Assembly (NCBI GenBank): GCA_964634795.1
Contig: CAZWLL010000024.1
Span: 1-34,169 of the forward strand
Direction of reading: 5' to 3'
Origin: UMGS1696 sp964634795
GTDB taxonomy: Bacteria; Bacillota; Clostridia; Oscillospirales; CAG-272
Length of the DNA stretch: 34,169 bases
The stretch's first letter is position 1; the number at the start of each line of letters is the position of its first letter. A program made the translations under genes and the position numbers. This document shows, piece after piece, positions 1 through 7,190 of the stretch. The notes under the pieces were generated by a model. The model made no database searches, was not told the origin of the DNA, and worked only from the letters and a program-made list of their open reading frames with translations.

Positions 1-1004
1 TGAACGCAGGACGTCATGTGCTGAGTGAGGTACTTCCCAGTGAAACAATGGCACAGGCAGTGGAGCTGATTGAAACAGTCGAGAAAACAGGTCTCGTATA
101 TGCTTATGCGGAAAATTACTGCTACATGGATCTCACATTTGAAATGTGGAGACAGTATCAATCCGGTGCGATAGGCGATGTGACATACGCGGAGTGTGAA
201 TATGTACACGATTGCTCCGGATGCTGGCTCGGTATTACATACGGTGATCCTAATCACTGGCGTAATCACCTTTGCCCGACATTCTACTGCACACATTCTC
301 TCGGCCCGATTATGATGATTACAGGACACCGTCCCGTGCAGGTAGTAGGATTCGAAAATCCGCCGATTGAGCAATTCTATAAGTTAGGCCATGCAGGCGG
401 TCATGCCAGCGGTATTGAAATGGTAACTCTTGACAACGGCGCTATGGTGAAGAGCATACATGGACCGCTTAAGCTTGAACCCGCACATACTTCATATAAG
501 GTATATGCGACAAACGGATATCTCGGTACACACGATGGCGGAGAAAAGGGCGAGCAGGTACGTCTGTATAAGGAAACACCCGGTAAGACATGCGAGGGTG
601 AGAATACGTACTATGTACCGAGTAAGTTCGTGTCTGCGGATCTTGCGGCAAACAGCGGAATTCAAACTCATGGCGGCAGTGACTTCTACCCGACACACTT
701 CTTTATCGAGAAGATTCTCGGTAAGCCGGACGGAAAGTGGTCAATTGACGTTTATCAGGCTGTCGATATGGGTATATGCGGTATTCTTGCACACCGTTCG
801 ATTCTCGGCGGCAATATTCCGATAAAAGTACCGAATCTGCGCAATCCCGAAGAGAGAGACGCATGGAGACACGACAACGCTTGCACAAACCGCGCTGTTG
901 CGGGAGATCAGGTACTGCCGTGCTCGTCATATCCTGAAAGAGAGCTTTCAAAGGAACAGATTGAAGCAAACCGTGCAGCATGGCTTGCAACACAGCAAAA
1001 CTAA
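1..1004 (+). CDS. Gfo/Idh/MocA-family NAD(P)-dependent oxidoreductase, 5' end outside the window
   Basis: The reading frame is open from base 3, so the true start and the N-terminal Rossmann GxGxxG lie upstream of the window. The first visible residues, NAGRHVLSEV, match the family segment in which a cofactor-domain helix leads to the EKP-like motif, here SEV. They are followed by AENYCYM, seen in many Gfo/Idh/MocA sugar dehydrogenases. The rest (about 330 residues) is the substrate-binding alpha/beta domain. The family oxidises or reduces sugars and sugar derivatives, or uses NAD in glycoside hydrolysis (GH109 type); the substrate cannot be read from sequence. The gene ends in TAA and is followed after about 20 bases by an intrinsic terminator, so it is the last gene of its transcript. 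Family assignment is firm and function is open. Confidence 0.88.
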   Translation, partial: NAGRHVLSEVLPSETMAQAVELIETVEKTGLVYAYAENYCYMDLTFEMWRQYQSGAIGDVTYAECEYVHDCSGCWLGITYGDPNHWRNHLCPTFYCTHSLGPIMMITGHRPVQVVGFENPPIEQFYKLGHAGGHASGIEMVTLDNGAMVKSIHGPLKLEPAHTSYKVYATNGYLGTHDGGEKGEQVRLYKETPGKTCEGENTYYVPSKFVSADLAANSGIQTHGGSDFYPTHFFIEKILGKPDGKWSIDVYQAVDMGICGILAHRSILGGNIPIKVPNLRNPEERDAWRHDNACTNRAVAGDQVLPCSSYPERELSKEQIEANRAAWLATQQN

Positions 1005-1022
1005 AACAAATCTATAAAACAG

Positions 1023-1057
1023 AAATACCGCTTATCATTGAAATAAGCGGTATTTTT
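1023..1057 (+). terminator. Rho-independent terminator after the first oxidoreductase gene
   Basis: An 11-bp perfect stem (1025-1035 with 1043-1053) and a 7-base loop are followed by a run of T. The stem can be extended by two A-T pairs. Confidence 0.9.
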
Positions 1058-1191
1058 GTATTAAAATTGTTCCTGAATTATATTATTAGTTGACTTATCG
1101 GTTAACTGCTTGGCACAGGTTCGTATTTCAGGATAAAGCCAACTTGAAGCATTTGCTCGAATTCAGCGCAGTATCTCTGTGTATTTCCGTA

Positions 1192-1689
1192 TTATACACT
1201 CATATTAAATTCTACTTTGTATTCATCAAATGTAATTGAAAAACGGTATTCACCGGCATCGATATCCATAACGGGTGTAAAAGCGATACCGCAATAATTA
1301 TCGTCATCGACTTTCATGTCGGGATATGAGGTGAAATCTATAGTTCCTTTAATCGTGTATGCTTCATCTTCAGCTACAACACCGACATTCAGTACGGTAT
1401 TTTCATCGTACCAAACATCTTGCTCGTTGAAGTAAAGTACGAAAACGCCGTTTTCATATACGGGATCTTTGGCTAAATTGAGTACTTCAAAATCAATAAC
1501 CTCAACGTCAACAGGTTCTGTCTCTACAGCCTCGGTTTCGGTTTCTTCTTGAGCTTCGGTTTCAACGGTCTCAATGGTTTCGGCAGTTGTTTCTGTTTCG
1601 GTATCTTCATTATTTGAAGAACAAGAAGACAGAGAAGCTGCTGCTATTATGGATGTGACTGCCAGAATCAAAGATATATATTTTTTCAT
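1192..1689 (-). CDS. Small lipoprotein with Thr/Glu-rich linker, function unknown
   Basis: A 165-residue secreted lipoprotein. A signal peptide (residues 1-22, MKK then a hydrophobic core) ends in the lipobox LSSC, with Cys23 as the lipidated residue. Residues about 27-62 are a low-complexity Thr/Glu/Val linker that would hold the folded part away from the membrane. Residues about 65-165 are predicted beta-rich with alternating hydrophobics and no motif I recognise. It starts at the ATG preceded by AGGAG seven bases away. It is a single gene: tRNA-Gln and its terminator lie upstream and a convergent gene lies downstream. A perfect palindrome overlaps its likely -10 box, so it is probably repressor-controlled. 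Same-frame codons continue for 28 triplets past the stop (see findings). I do not recognise the family. Confidence 0.8.
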   Translation of the reverse strand: MKKYISLILAVTSIIAAASLSSCSSNNEDTETETTAETIETVETEAQEETETEAVETEPVDVEVIDFEVLNLAKDPVYENGVFVLYFNEQDVWYDENTVLNVGVVAEDEAYTIKGTIDFTSYPDMKVDDDNYCGIAFTPVMDIDAGEYRFSITFDEYKVEFNMSV

Positions 1690-1741
1690 AATAAAACTCC
1701 TGTAAGAATCAAATGCGTTTTAAAAACTTAATGTATAGAAC

Positions 1742-1766
1742 AGTATACCATACAAAAAGGTATACT
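1742..1766 (-). promoter_or_regulatory. Palindromic operator over the -10 region of the lipoprotein gene
   Basis: AGTATACC (1742-1749) and GGTATACT (1759-1766) form a perfect 8-base inverted repeat separated by nine bases. Read on the minus strand, the inner-facing TATACT at 1747-1742 is a good -10 box. The -35 position (1770-1765) reads TAAAAG and is poor. A repressor or an activator binding here would control the gene at 1192-1689. The operator role is inference. Confidence 0.5.
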
Positions 1767-1852
1767 TTTATATGATTTTATTAAATTTTCAGTAACAATG
1801 CAAATTTAATAAAACGACTGTACATTATGCGTCAGGAAAACAGAAATATTGA

Positions 1853-1896
1853 GCAAAACAAAAAGCACATCTTTCGAATATCAAAGGATGTGCTTT
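1853..1896 (-). terminator. Terminator of tRNA-Gln
   Basis: On the minus strand a 10-bp stem (1887-1896 with 1862-1871), extended by three weaker pairs, is followed by a U-rich tail (A-rich at 1853-1861 on the plus strand). It sits four bases after the end of the tRNA. Confidence 0.85.
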
Positions 1897-1900
1897 ATAC

Positions 1901-1971
1901 CAGCGGTACAGGGATTCGAACCCCGACAAACAGAGTCAGAGTCTGGTGTGCTACCGTTACACAATACCGCT
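1901..1971 (-). tRNA. tRNA-Gln, anticodon CUG
   Basis: Read on the minus strand, a 7-bp acceptor stem (AGCGGTA with TACCGCT) closes the cloverleaf, with discriminator G. The D arm is GTGT/GCAC with a loop containing GG. The anticodon loop is CTCTGAC, giving anticodon CTG, which reads CAG. The T loop is the canonical TTCGAAT. The outermost anticodon-stem pair is a C-T mismatch. CCA is not encoded (GTA follows the discriminator), so the tRNA needs CCA-adding enzyme. It has a full consensus promoter and its own terminator, so it is a single-tRNA unit. Confidence 0.93.
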
Positions 1972-2014
1972 ATGTCGGTTGAAGCTTTAAGCTGTTCTCT
2001 ACCTGACAGATGAT

Positions 2015-2043
2015 ATTATACCTCAACCGACTCAATTTGTCAA
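2015..2043 (-). promoter_or_regulatory. Consensus promoter of tRNA-Gln
   Basis: TTGACA (minus strand, 2043-2038), a 17-base spacer and TATAAT (2020-2015). Both hexamers match the sigma-A consensus perfectly, as expected for a stable RNA gene. Transcription should start near 2008 and give a precursor with about 37 leader bases. Confidence 0.85.
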
Positions 2044-2080
2044 TAGCTTTTTTAAAAAAAGTGAAATTATTTTTTCGTTT

Positions 2081-3079
2081 TTATATATTCCATGTGCCGA
2101 GGCCTGTGCCGCTCAAATCAAGCTCCATTGCGATGGTATATTCGGTGAGCTGTTCAGGTTTTGATACGCTGACAATCGGAATTACAGGCTGCTGTTTTCC
2201 CGAGAGATATGCCGCGGAAATGGACGTCATGGAGCATCCTGTTTCACGTGCGAGTGTGCGGAGAATTTTATAATTCTTTGCGTTTTCAGCTGTCATCCAT
2301 TCCGGTTTATAAGATGCTTTTCCGACAAAACGACCGTCTTCTCCAAGAGTCACACCGTCACGTGCGAGTTTATCAAAGAATCCATGTGCAGCAGCCGAGA
2401 AGGGTGTTATGAGTATGTTCTCTTTCGCACAGTATTCCGCAAGCTGTTTGTTTATTGCTTCCATTCCGTCGGGCGGAGCATATCCGGTATCATCGTATGC
2501 ACCCTCCATAGCTAAGCTCCACTCATTCGACAGCCCTGCAAAATATCGTTCACGATCCGCACCGAGATAATCGAGAGCCTCTTTGACGCGGTCAAGGCGG
2601 TAGTTTGATAGACCGAACTTGCCTATTTTTCCCGAATCGACCATTTCGGTACAGAAGTCAACGATGCGGCGTATATCGGTATTTCTGTTGTCACGGTGCA
2701 GTAGATAAATCGGAATTTTATCTATTCCCAATGCTCGACGGCTTTCATCAAGATCGGAGAGAGCACACTCTTTGTTCACGCGTGATACATCGTGTGCTTC
2801 GGGAAGATAGTGACAGCATTTAGAGGTAATTGTCATGTCAGTGATTCCACGATCGGCAAGCCACATGCCGATGCATTTTTCCGATGCGTTTGTGTGATCG
2901 ACACCCCACCTGCCGTATACGTTTGCCGTATCGAGAAAACGACCTCCCATATCGTAATAGGTGTTTAAAATTTTGAAAGCAGATGCAAGAGGTGCGCTCG
3001 AGAGTCCATTAGAACCCATGCTCGCGGTGCCGAGACACAGTTTTGATAGGGCTATGCCGTTATGCAGTATTGTTTTCAT
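2081..3079 (-). CDS. Aldo/keto reductase
   Basis: An NAD(P)H-dependent reductase of the aldo/keto reductase superfamily (TIM barrel). The catalytic tetrad is visible: Asp50 and Tyr55 in FLDTANVYG, Lys87 in TITSK, and His128 in YLLHRD. With the start chosen here the protein has 332 residues, usual for the family. I chose the ATG at 3079 because AAAGGA lies 12 bases before it; an in-frame ATG eight codons upstream has no ribosome-binding site. A good promoter stands at 3168-3140. The family reduces aldehydes, ketones or oxidised sugars. Near a Gfo/Idh/MocA gene and a glycosidase-like gene, a sugar-derived substrate is plausible but unproved. There is no clear terminator before the tRNA promoter. 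Confidence 0.9.
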   Translation of the reverse strand: MKTILHNGIALSKLCLGTASMGSNGLSSAPLASAFKILNTYYDMGGRFLDTANVYGRWGVDHTNASEKCIGMWLADRGITDMTITSKCCHYLPEAHDVSRVNKECALSDLDESRRALGIDKIPIYLLHRDNRNTDIRRIVDFCTEMVDSGKIGKFGLSNYRLDRVKEALDYLGADRERYFAGLSNEWSLAMEGAYDDTGYAPPDGMEAINKQLAEYCAKENILITPFSAAAHGFFDKLARDGVTLGEDGRFVGKASYKPEWMTAENAKNYKILRTLARETGCSMTSISAAYLSGKQQPVIPIVSVSKPEQLTEYTIAMELDLSGTGLGTWNI

Positions 3080-3139
3080 TATAAATATCATTCCTTTCGC
3101 CATGTTCGGATAACATGACCTAAAATTTTCGGTATTTTA

Positions 3140-3168
3140 ATTGTAGCATGACATGGAAATACTGTCAA
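3140..3168 (-). promoter_or_regulatory. Promoter of the aldo/keto reductase gene
   Basis: Minus strand TTGACA (3168-3163), a 17-base spacer, then TACAAT (3145-3140). The start codon lies about 60 bases downstream. Confidence 0.75.
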
Positions 3169-3239
3169 TAACATATATTCGGATAATACATAAACAAAAA
3201 CAGTGCATACGAACATTTTAGAAAAATACTCAATATTAC

Positions 3240-3268
3240 TTGAACTTTCTCCGAGTTTATGTTATATT
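3240..3268 (+). promoter_or_regulatory. Promoter of the glycosidase-like gene; long leader
   Basis: TTGAAC (3240-3245), 17 bases, TATATT (3263-3268). It predicts an untranslated leader of about 165 bases before the start at 3441. I see no recognised riboswitch in the leader. The stretch 3080-3440 otherwise holds only the divergent aldo/keto reductase promoter. Confidence 0.6.
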
Positions 3269-3440
3269 ACAAATAATTACAAGATAAAAATGTTCACAGA
3301 AGGAAGTCAATTGCTTCGGGTGACTGGGACGGAATACTGCATGAAAATTAAGCTTTGTAAGAGCGACAGAGATTTAAATATAAAAAGCCGGTTACTATAT
3401 ACGGTAAACAGATATAAAATCAACTAAAAGGAGAAAAAAG

Positions 3441-5258
3441 ATGATTACGATTCAGGGCAAAAAAATTACCGTACTCGCTGATACGGCGGGAATGCGGTAT
3501 ACGGTACGGCTCGACTGCGGAGCGGAATGGGCAATGACAGCCAGACCGTTTATTGACACTATCAGCAGAGGAAAGCTCTATTTTGATGAGGCTAAGATAG
3601 TTGCAGAAACACCTGTTGATACGGGCGTTTGTCACGGAGTGGAGACAGTTTACGATTTCGGAGAAGGAGTTACCATCACGACAACGGTGACGCTGCAGAA
3701 GTCACGAGACGATCTCTTTTTTGCAAGCTTAGCCGAGGAAACGGGAAAGCCTGATGTATATGCTGTAGCATTCCCCGCAGGCTTTGATTTTGATGTACCT
3801 GAGGGACACGGTTATACAGTTCTGCCGCGTATGCAGGGAACACTCGTACCCGCAGGTCACCCGATTACTCTTGCGTCGGGAATAGTGTTTGAACGTGATG
3901 CATACATTCCCGTATACGGACAGGTGCATGACAATACTGCGTACGGCGCAATTTTCGATACACCGTACGATGCACGCTACCGTCTTGAAGTTGAGAGAGT
4001 TTATCCGTACTTTATTATGTCGCTCGGACAGATGCGTTATCGCAGACGCATGCTCTTCCGTTTCTTTGAAAACGGCGACTACAACACCATCGCAAAATTC
4101 TATCGCTCATACGCAGACGAACATGGTGAGCTCGTTCCGCTGACTGCAAAAATCGCAAAGAATCCGCTCGTAGGACGACTCATCGGAGCTCCGATTATTC
4201 ACGATGGTATTGCGACACACATTAACCCGGGTTCTGATTACTACAACAAGAACGAGCCTGAGAAGAACGACTACTATACTACTTTCGACCATCGCGCAGA
4301 GCAGCTTTGTTCACTCCATGAACGCGGATTGAAAGAGGCGTATCTGCATCTCGACGGATGGGGCTATCACGGATATGACAACCTGCATCCGGATCCGTTC
4401 CCGCCGCATGAAGGCGCAGGAGGCGCGGAGGGCATGAAGCGCCTGTCAGATACGACAAGAAAACTCGGATATATCTTCGGTATACATGACCAATATCGCG
4501 ATTATTATTACGACGCTCCGTCATTCGATATGGATAATGCGTGTGAATATGAAGACGGCAGCCATCCGTATTGCTCAATTTGGTACGGTGGACCGCATTC
4601 TCATTTATGCGCAACACTGGCACCGGATTACGTATCGCGCAACTATGATATGTTCAAGGATTTGGGTATCGTAATCGAAGGCGCATATCTTGATGTATTT
4701 TCCGTTGTTGAGCTTGATGAATGCTTCAATAAGCGTCACCCGATGACACGTGAACAGTGCGCACGCGCGAGACGTCAGTGCTTCGATATTTTGACAAGCC
4801 GCGGAATTATTCCTTCATCTGAGGAAACGCTCGGTTGTATGCTGACATCACAAGTGCTGTGCCACCATGCTCCGTATTTCACATCGAACCTCGGTTCTTC
4901 TACAGCGGATCCCGTAGGCATTCCGATTCCGTTCTTGAATCTCGTTTACCACGACTGTGTTGTTATTCCGTGGATAGGAAGCAAGTCATCACGCGGCGGA
5001 TGGGGAATTCCGAAGAACGATTCCGCATATATGCACGCAATTCTGAATGGTAACCCCGTTTATTGTTCAATTGACGCGAACGAGGCACAGATTGCGGAGG
5101 TACAGGAAGCATGTGAGCTGAATAAGCGTGTGGCACTGTCCGAGATGGTACGCCATGAGTTTATTTCCGAAAACGGCAGGGTACAGCGTACTACTTTCGC
5201 AAACGGTGTGCGTATTACGGTCGATTTTGACGCAAATACCTACTCTGTAGAGGGATAA
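3441..5258 (+). CDS. Glycosidase-like protein (GH101/GH129/DUF5696-type fold)
   Basis: A 605-residue cytoplasmic protein with no signal peptide. The N-terminal 220 residues look like a beta-sandwich, and the remainder reads like a TIM-barrel glycosidase. Features typical of retaining enzymes of the GH101/GH129 type are AYLDVFS (candidate nucleophile Asp) and, some 45 residues later, IPSSEE (candidate acid/base Glu). HLDGWGYHGYDNLHP and GIHDQYRDYY are dense in aromatic and acidic residues, as in a sugar pocket. The exact family is recalled, not searched. The absence of secretion signals implies intracellular oligosaccharides or glycosides as substrate. The start is fixed by AAGGAG eight bases before ATG. 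It is transcribed alone and divergently from the aldo/keto reductase. Assignment to hydrolases is moderately sure; the substrate is unknown. Confidence 0.65.
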   Translation: MITIQGKKITVLADTAGMRYTVRLDCGAEWAMTARPFIDTISRGKLYFDEAKIVAETPVDTGVCHGVETVYDFGEGVTITTTVTLQKSRDDLFFASLAEETGKPDVYAVAFPAGFDFDVPEGHGYTVLPRMQGTLVPAGHPITLASGIVFERDAYIPVYGQVHDNTAYGAIFDTPYDARYRLEVERVYPYFIMSLGQMRYRRRMLFRFFENGDYNTIAKFYRSYADEHGELVPLTAKIAKNPLVGRLIGAPIIHDGIATHINPGSDYYNKNEPEKNDYYTTFDHRAEQLCSLHERGLKEAYLHLDGWGYHGYDNLHPDPFPPHEGAGGAEGMKRLSDTTRKLGYIFGIHDQYRDYYYDAPSFDMDNACEYEDGSHPYCSIWYGGPHSHLCATLAPDYVSRNYDMFKDLGIVIEGAYLDVFSVVELDECFNKRHPMTREQCARARRQCFDILTSRGIIPSSEETLGCMLTSQVLCHHAPYFTSNLGSSTADPVGIPIPFLNLVYHDCVVIPWIGSKSSRGGWGIPKNDSAYMHAILNGNPVYCSIDANEAQIAEVQEACELNKRVALSEMVRHEFISENGRVQRTTFANGVRITVDFDANTYSVEG

Positions 5259-5404
5259 GGTACTGCGGCTGAAATTGATGTCGTAAAACTTTGCCGGAAA
5301 AAGGTGAATATAATCATTATAAAAAATATTGTGTAAGATTGTCGGAAAGTATCTGACACCCTTATCAGAGGCTTATTTCGAGTGCACACGAAATAAACAC
5401 ATGT

Positions 5405-5441
5405 AAAAAAGCTGTCGCTTTAAATTTGCGGCAGCTTTTTC
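5405..5441. terminator. Bidirectional terminator between convergent genes
   Basis: An 8-bp GC-rich stem (5411-5418 with 5428-5435, one G-U) is extended by five A-T pairs. The A run on one side and T run on the other let it act for the glycosidase-like gene (plus strand) and the VanZ-like gene (minus strand). A second hairpin without a T run (5373-5380 with 5389-5396) lies just before it. Confidence 0.85.
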
Positions 5442-5520
5442 TTTTAGAATTCAAATGAAATTTATAAAATACCGTATGCGGTGTATTACATGAACAATCA
5501 AAAAGTTTTCGAAATATTAT

Positions 5521-6921
5521 TCATTTTACCGCATCGATTTGTGGATGCCACTCGAGTGTCTGTGTACCGTTATCTATATATCCGTTTATTACCCATGTGG
5601 GAATTAAATATCCTGTTTCCGAGATAAAGGAATAACTTTCTTCCACACTTTCCACAGTCGCTTTGCCTTGCCAATCGCCGCAGCCGACTTCCTGTGCTAC
5701 TTTAATGCTTTCTGCCATTGAAATACATTCAGTACTTTCGACATATTCGCACCGAATTCTGTTGTCGGAAATAGAAACAAGTCGTCCGTCCTTGCCGATT
5801 TCCATTAAAACATTTCCATAGAACTTTGACGTGTCATCTCCCGCAGTCGCTGTAAACTCAAAATAGTAATTGTCAGCGGCATAAGACGTTTGATCATTTG
5901 CGGTATACGTAACGTCGGTATCTTCAATTCCGAAAATCTTCATATATTCCCATGCTTTTTGAAGTGCAGAGGATTCGTCGATTTCCTGCGAAACAGTTTC
6001 CGCTTCAATGCCATACTCGTAATATACACTCCATTTGTTATATGGGAAGATAAAAATTACCTTGCTGTCACCGTCAAACAAAGAATAGTATGTTTCATCG
6101 GTGTTAGAGTTTTCAATCCAATCACCTTCAAAATTTGTGATTGACTGCAGCTTCTCTTCCAAGTCTCCGAGTGTATATTGCTCTGCGTATTTATATACAG
6201 CTCGTTCTGTTTGTTCATCGTCAAGGCTGACAGAAACTTCTACCTCGCTTGGAATCAAATGGCCGTAATAAAGGCTTCCGTATTTTGACGAGCCGTCACA
6301 AAATTTTAATCCCACAAATACTCCCGTTACAAGAACAAGAAGTACCACACCGCCGGACAGTTTTAATTTATACTTAGAGACATCAATGCTTTTGCGGCGT
6401 ATGATATTAACAAGACCGACGACAATCAGATACAAAGCAAAGCCGCATAAACCGCCTACTGTATTAGCGATTACATCATCGATATCGGTTCCTCTGTATG
6501 TAATCAGCTGAAACAGCTCTGTAGCAACTGTGAAAGCCAGTGATACAATCAGAATGCCATGCCATGAGCGGAGCTTTTTAAATACGATAGGAAGAAGGAA
6601 GCCCAGCGGTACAAACATTATGATATTCAGCAAAAATTGCCATACTCCGTTTGCATTATTAGATCCGTAACGAAATGCGGTGATAAACTGTCTCAGTGGG
6701 AGCAGATTCATTCTCTCACCCATTCCGTTGCCGAAAGACATAATCTGCGTCACGTAAATGAACATTACTACCCAACCGACAAGTACGAACTCGGCAAACA
6801 TAGTCCGCTTTGTGGGCTTTTCTCTTTTCTTTTTCAGAATGTTATAAATACACGCGTATAAAATGATTGACACCGCTGCCGCAATCGGAATCACGGGCAA
6901 TATACTTAAAATATAATTCAT
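5521..6921 (-). CDS. VanZ-like membrane protein with a C-terminal extracytoplasmic domain
   Basis: 466 residues. The first half is a VanZ-like membrane domain with helices near residues 5-26, 43-63, 91-114, 121-140, 148-173 and 188-207. It carries the family signatures NLLPLRQF, FVPLGFLLP, ELFQL and TDIDDVIANTVGG. VanZ domains are linked to teicoplanin tolerance, but most homologues have no proven role. After the sixth helix about 255 residues lie outside the cell and resemble regulatory domains of the YycH/PepSY kind, with no motif I can name. The fusion makes the protein much longer than VanZ (about 160 residues). The start has AAAGGA eight bases upstream. It is transcribed alone from a consensus promoter. 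Confidence 0.82.
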   Translation of the reverse strand: MNYILSILPVIPIAAAVSIILYACIYNILKKKREKPTKRTMFAEFVLVGWVVMFIYVTQIMSFGNGMGERMNLLPLRQFITAFRYGSNNANGVWQFLLNIIMFVPLGFLLPIVFKKLRSWHGILIVSLAFTVATELFQLITYRGTDIDDVIANTVGGLCGFALYLIVVGLVNIIRRKSIDVSKYKLKLSGGVVLLVLVTGVFVGLKFCDGSSKYGSLYYGHLIPSEVEVSVSLDDEQTERAVYKYAEQYTLGDLEEKLQSITNFEGDWIENSNTDETYYSLFDGDSKVIFIFPYNKWSVYYEYGIEAETVSQEIDESSALQKAWEYMKIFGIEDTDVTYTANDQTSYAADNYYFEFTATAGDDTSKFYGNVLMEIGKDGRLVSISDNRIRCEYVESTECISMAESIKVAQEVGCGDWQGKATVESVEESYSFISETGYLIPTWVINGYIDNGTQTLEWHPQIDAVK

Positions 6922-7020
6922 TGTCTATCCTTTCTCTTAAAAATGCCGCTGTTTTCGGTGAGACGATTTTAATCAAGTGCTGTTAACTTGGCGTATCGAT
7001 TAAACCATCTGCCGCATTTA

Positions 7021-7049
7021 ATTATATGAATATGTACTCGGAATGTCAA
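7021..7049 (-). promoter_or_regulatory. Promoter of the VanZ-like gene
   Basis: Minus strand TTGACA (7049-7044), 17 bases, TATAAT (7026-7021): perfect consensus. The leader of about 90 bases contains a hairpin built from CAAGT/ACTTG (with flanking TTTAAT/ATTAAA), of unknown use. Confidence 0.8.
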
Positions 7050-7135
7050 CTGTTTATAATCTAAATCTTTTTTAACAAAAGATGATGAAATGAAAAATAA
7101 CATATCTTAATTTCGGTATTCTGTAGATTTGCCGC

Positions 7136-7167
7136 AAAAAAACAGTCACAGTATGAAGCTGTGACTG
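7136..7167 (-). terminator. Terminator of the acyl-CoA synthetase gene
   Basis: A perfect 9-bp stem (7159-7167 with 7143-7151), a 7-base loop, and on the minus strand a run of T corresponding to 7142-7136. Confidence 0.9.
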
Positions 7168-7190
7168 CATTTTGATAATGGTATTTTTAT

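Noticed and set aside
1974..2031. Inverted repeat GTCGGTTGA/TCAACCGAC flanking the tRNA leader
   Set aside because: It overlaps the promoter spacer and tRNA leader and seems a coincidence or processing detail, with no supporting context.
3203..3427. A 74-codon frame upstream of the glycosidase-like gene
   Set aside because: It starts with GTG without a ribosome-binding site, has no recognisable protein pattern, and contains the promoter of the next gene.
5373..5396. Hairpin TTATTTCG/CGAAATAA as an extra terminator
   Set aside because: It has no T run, and a full terminator follows it directly.
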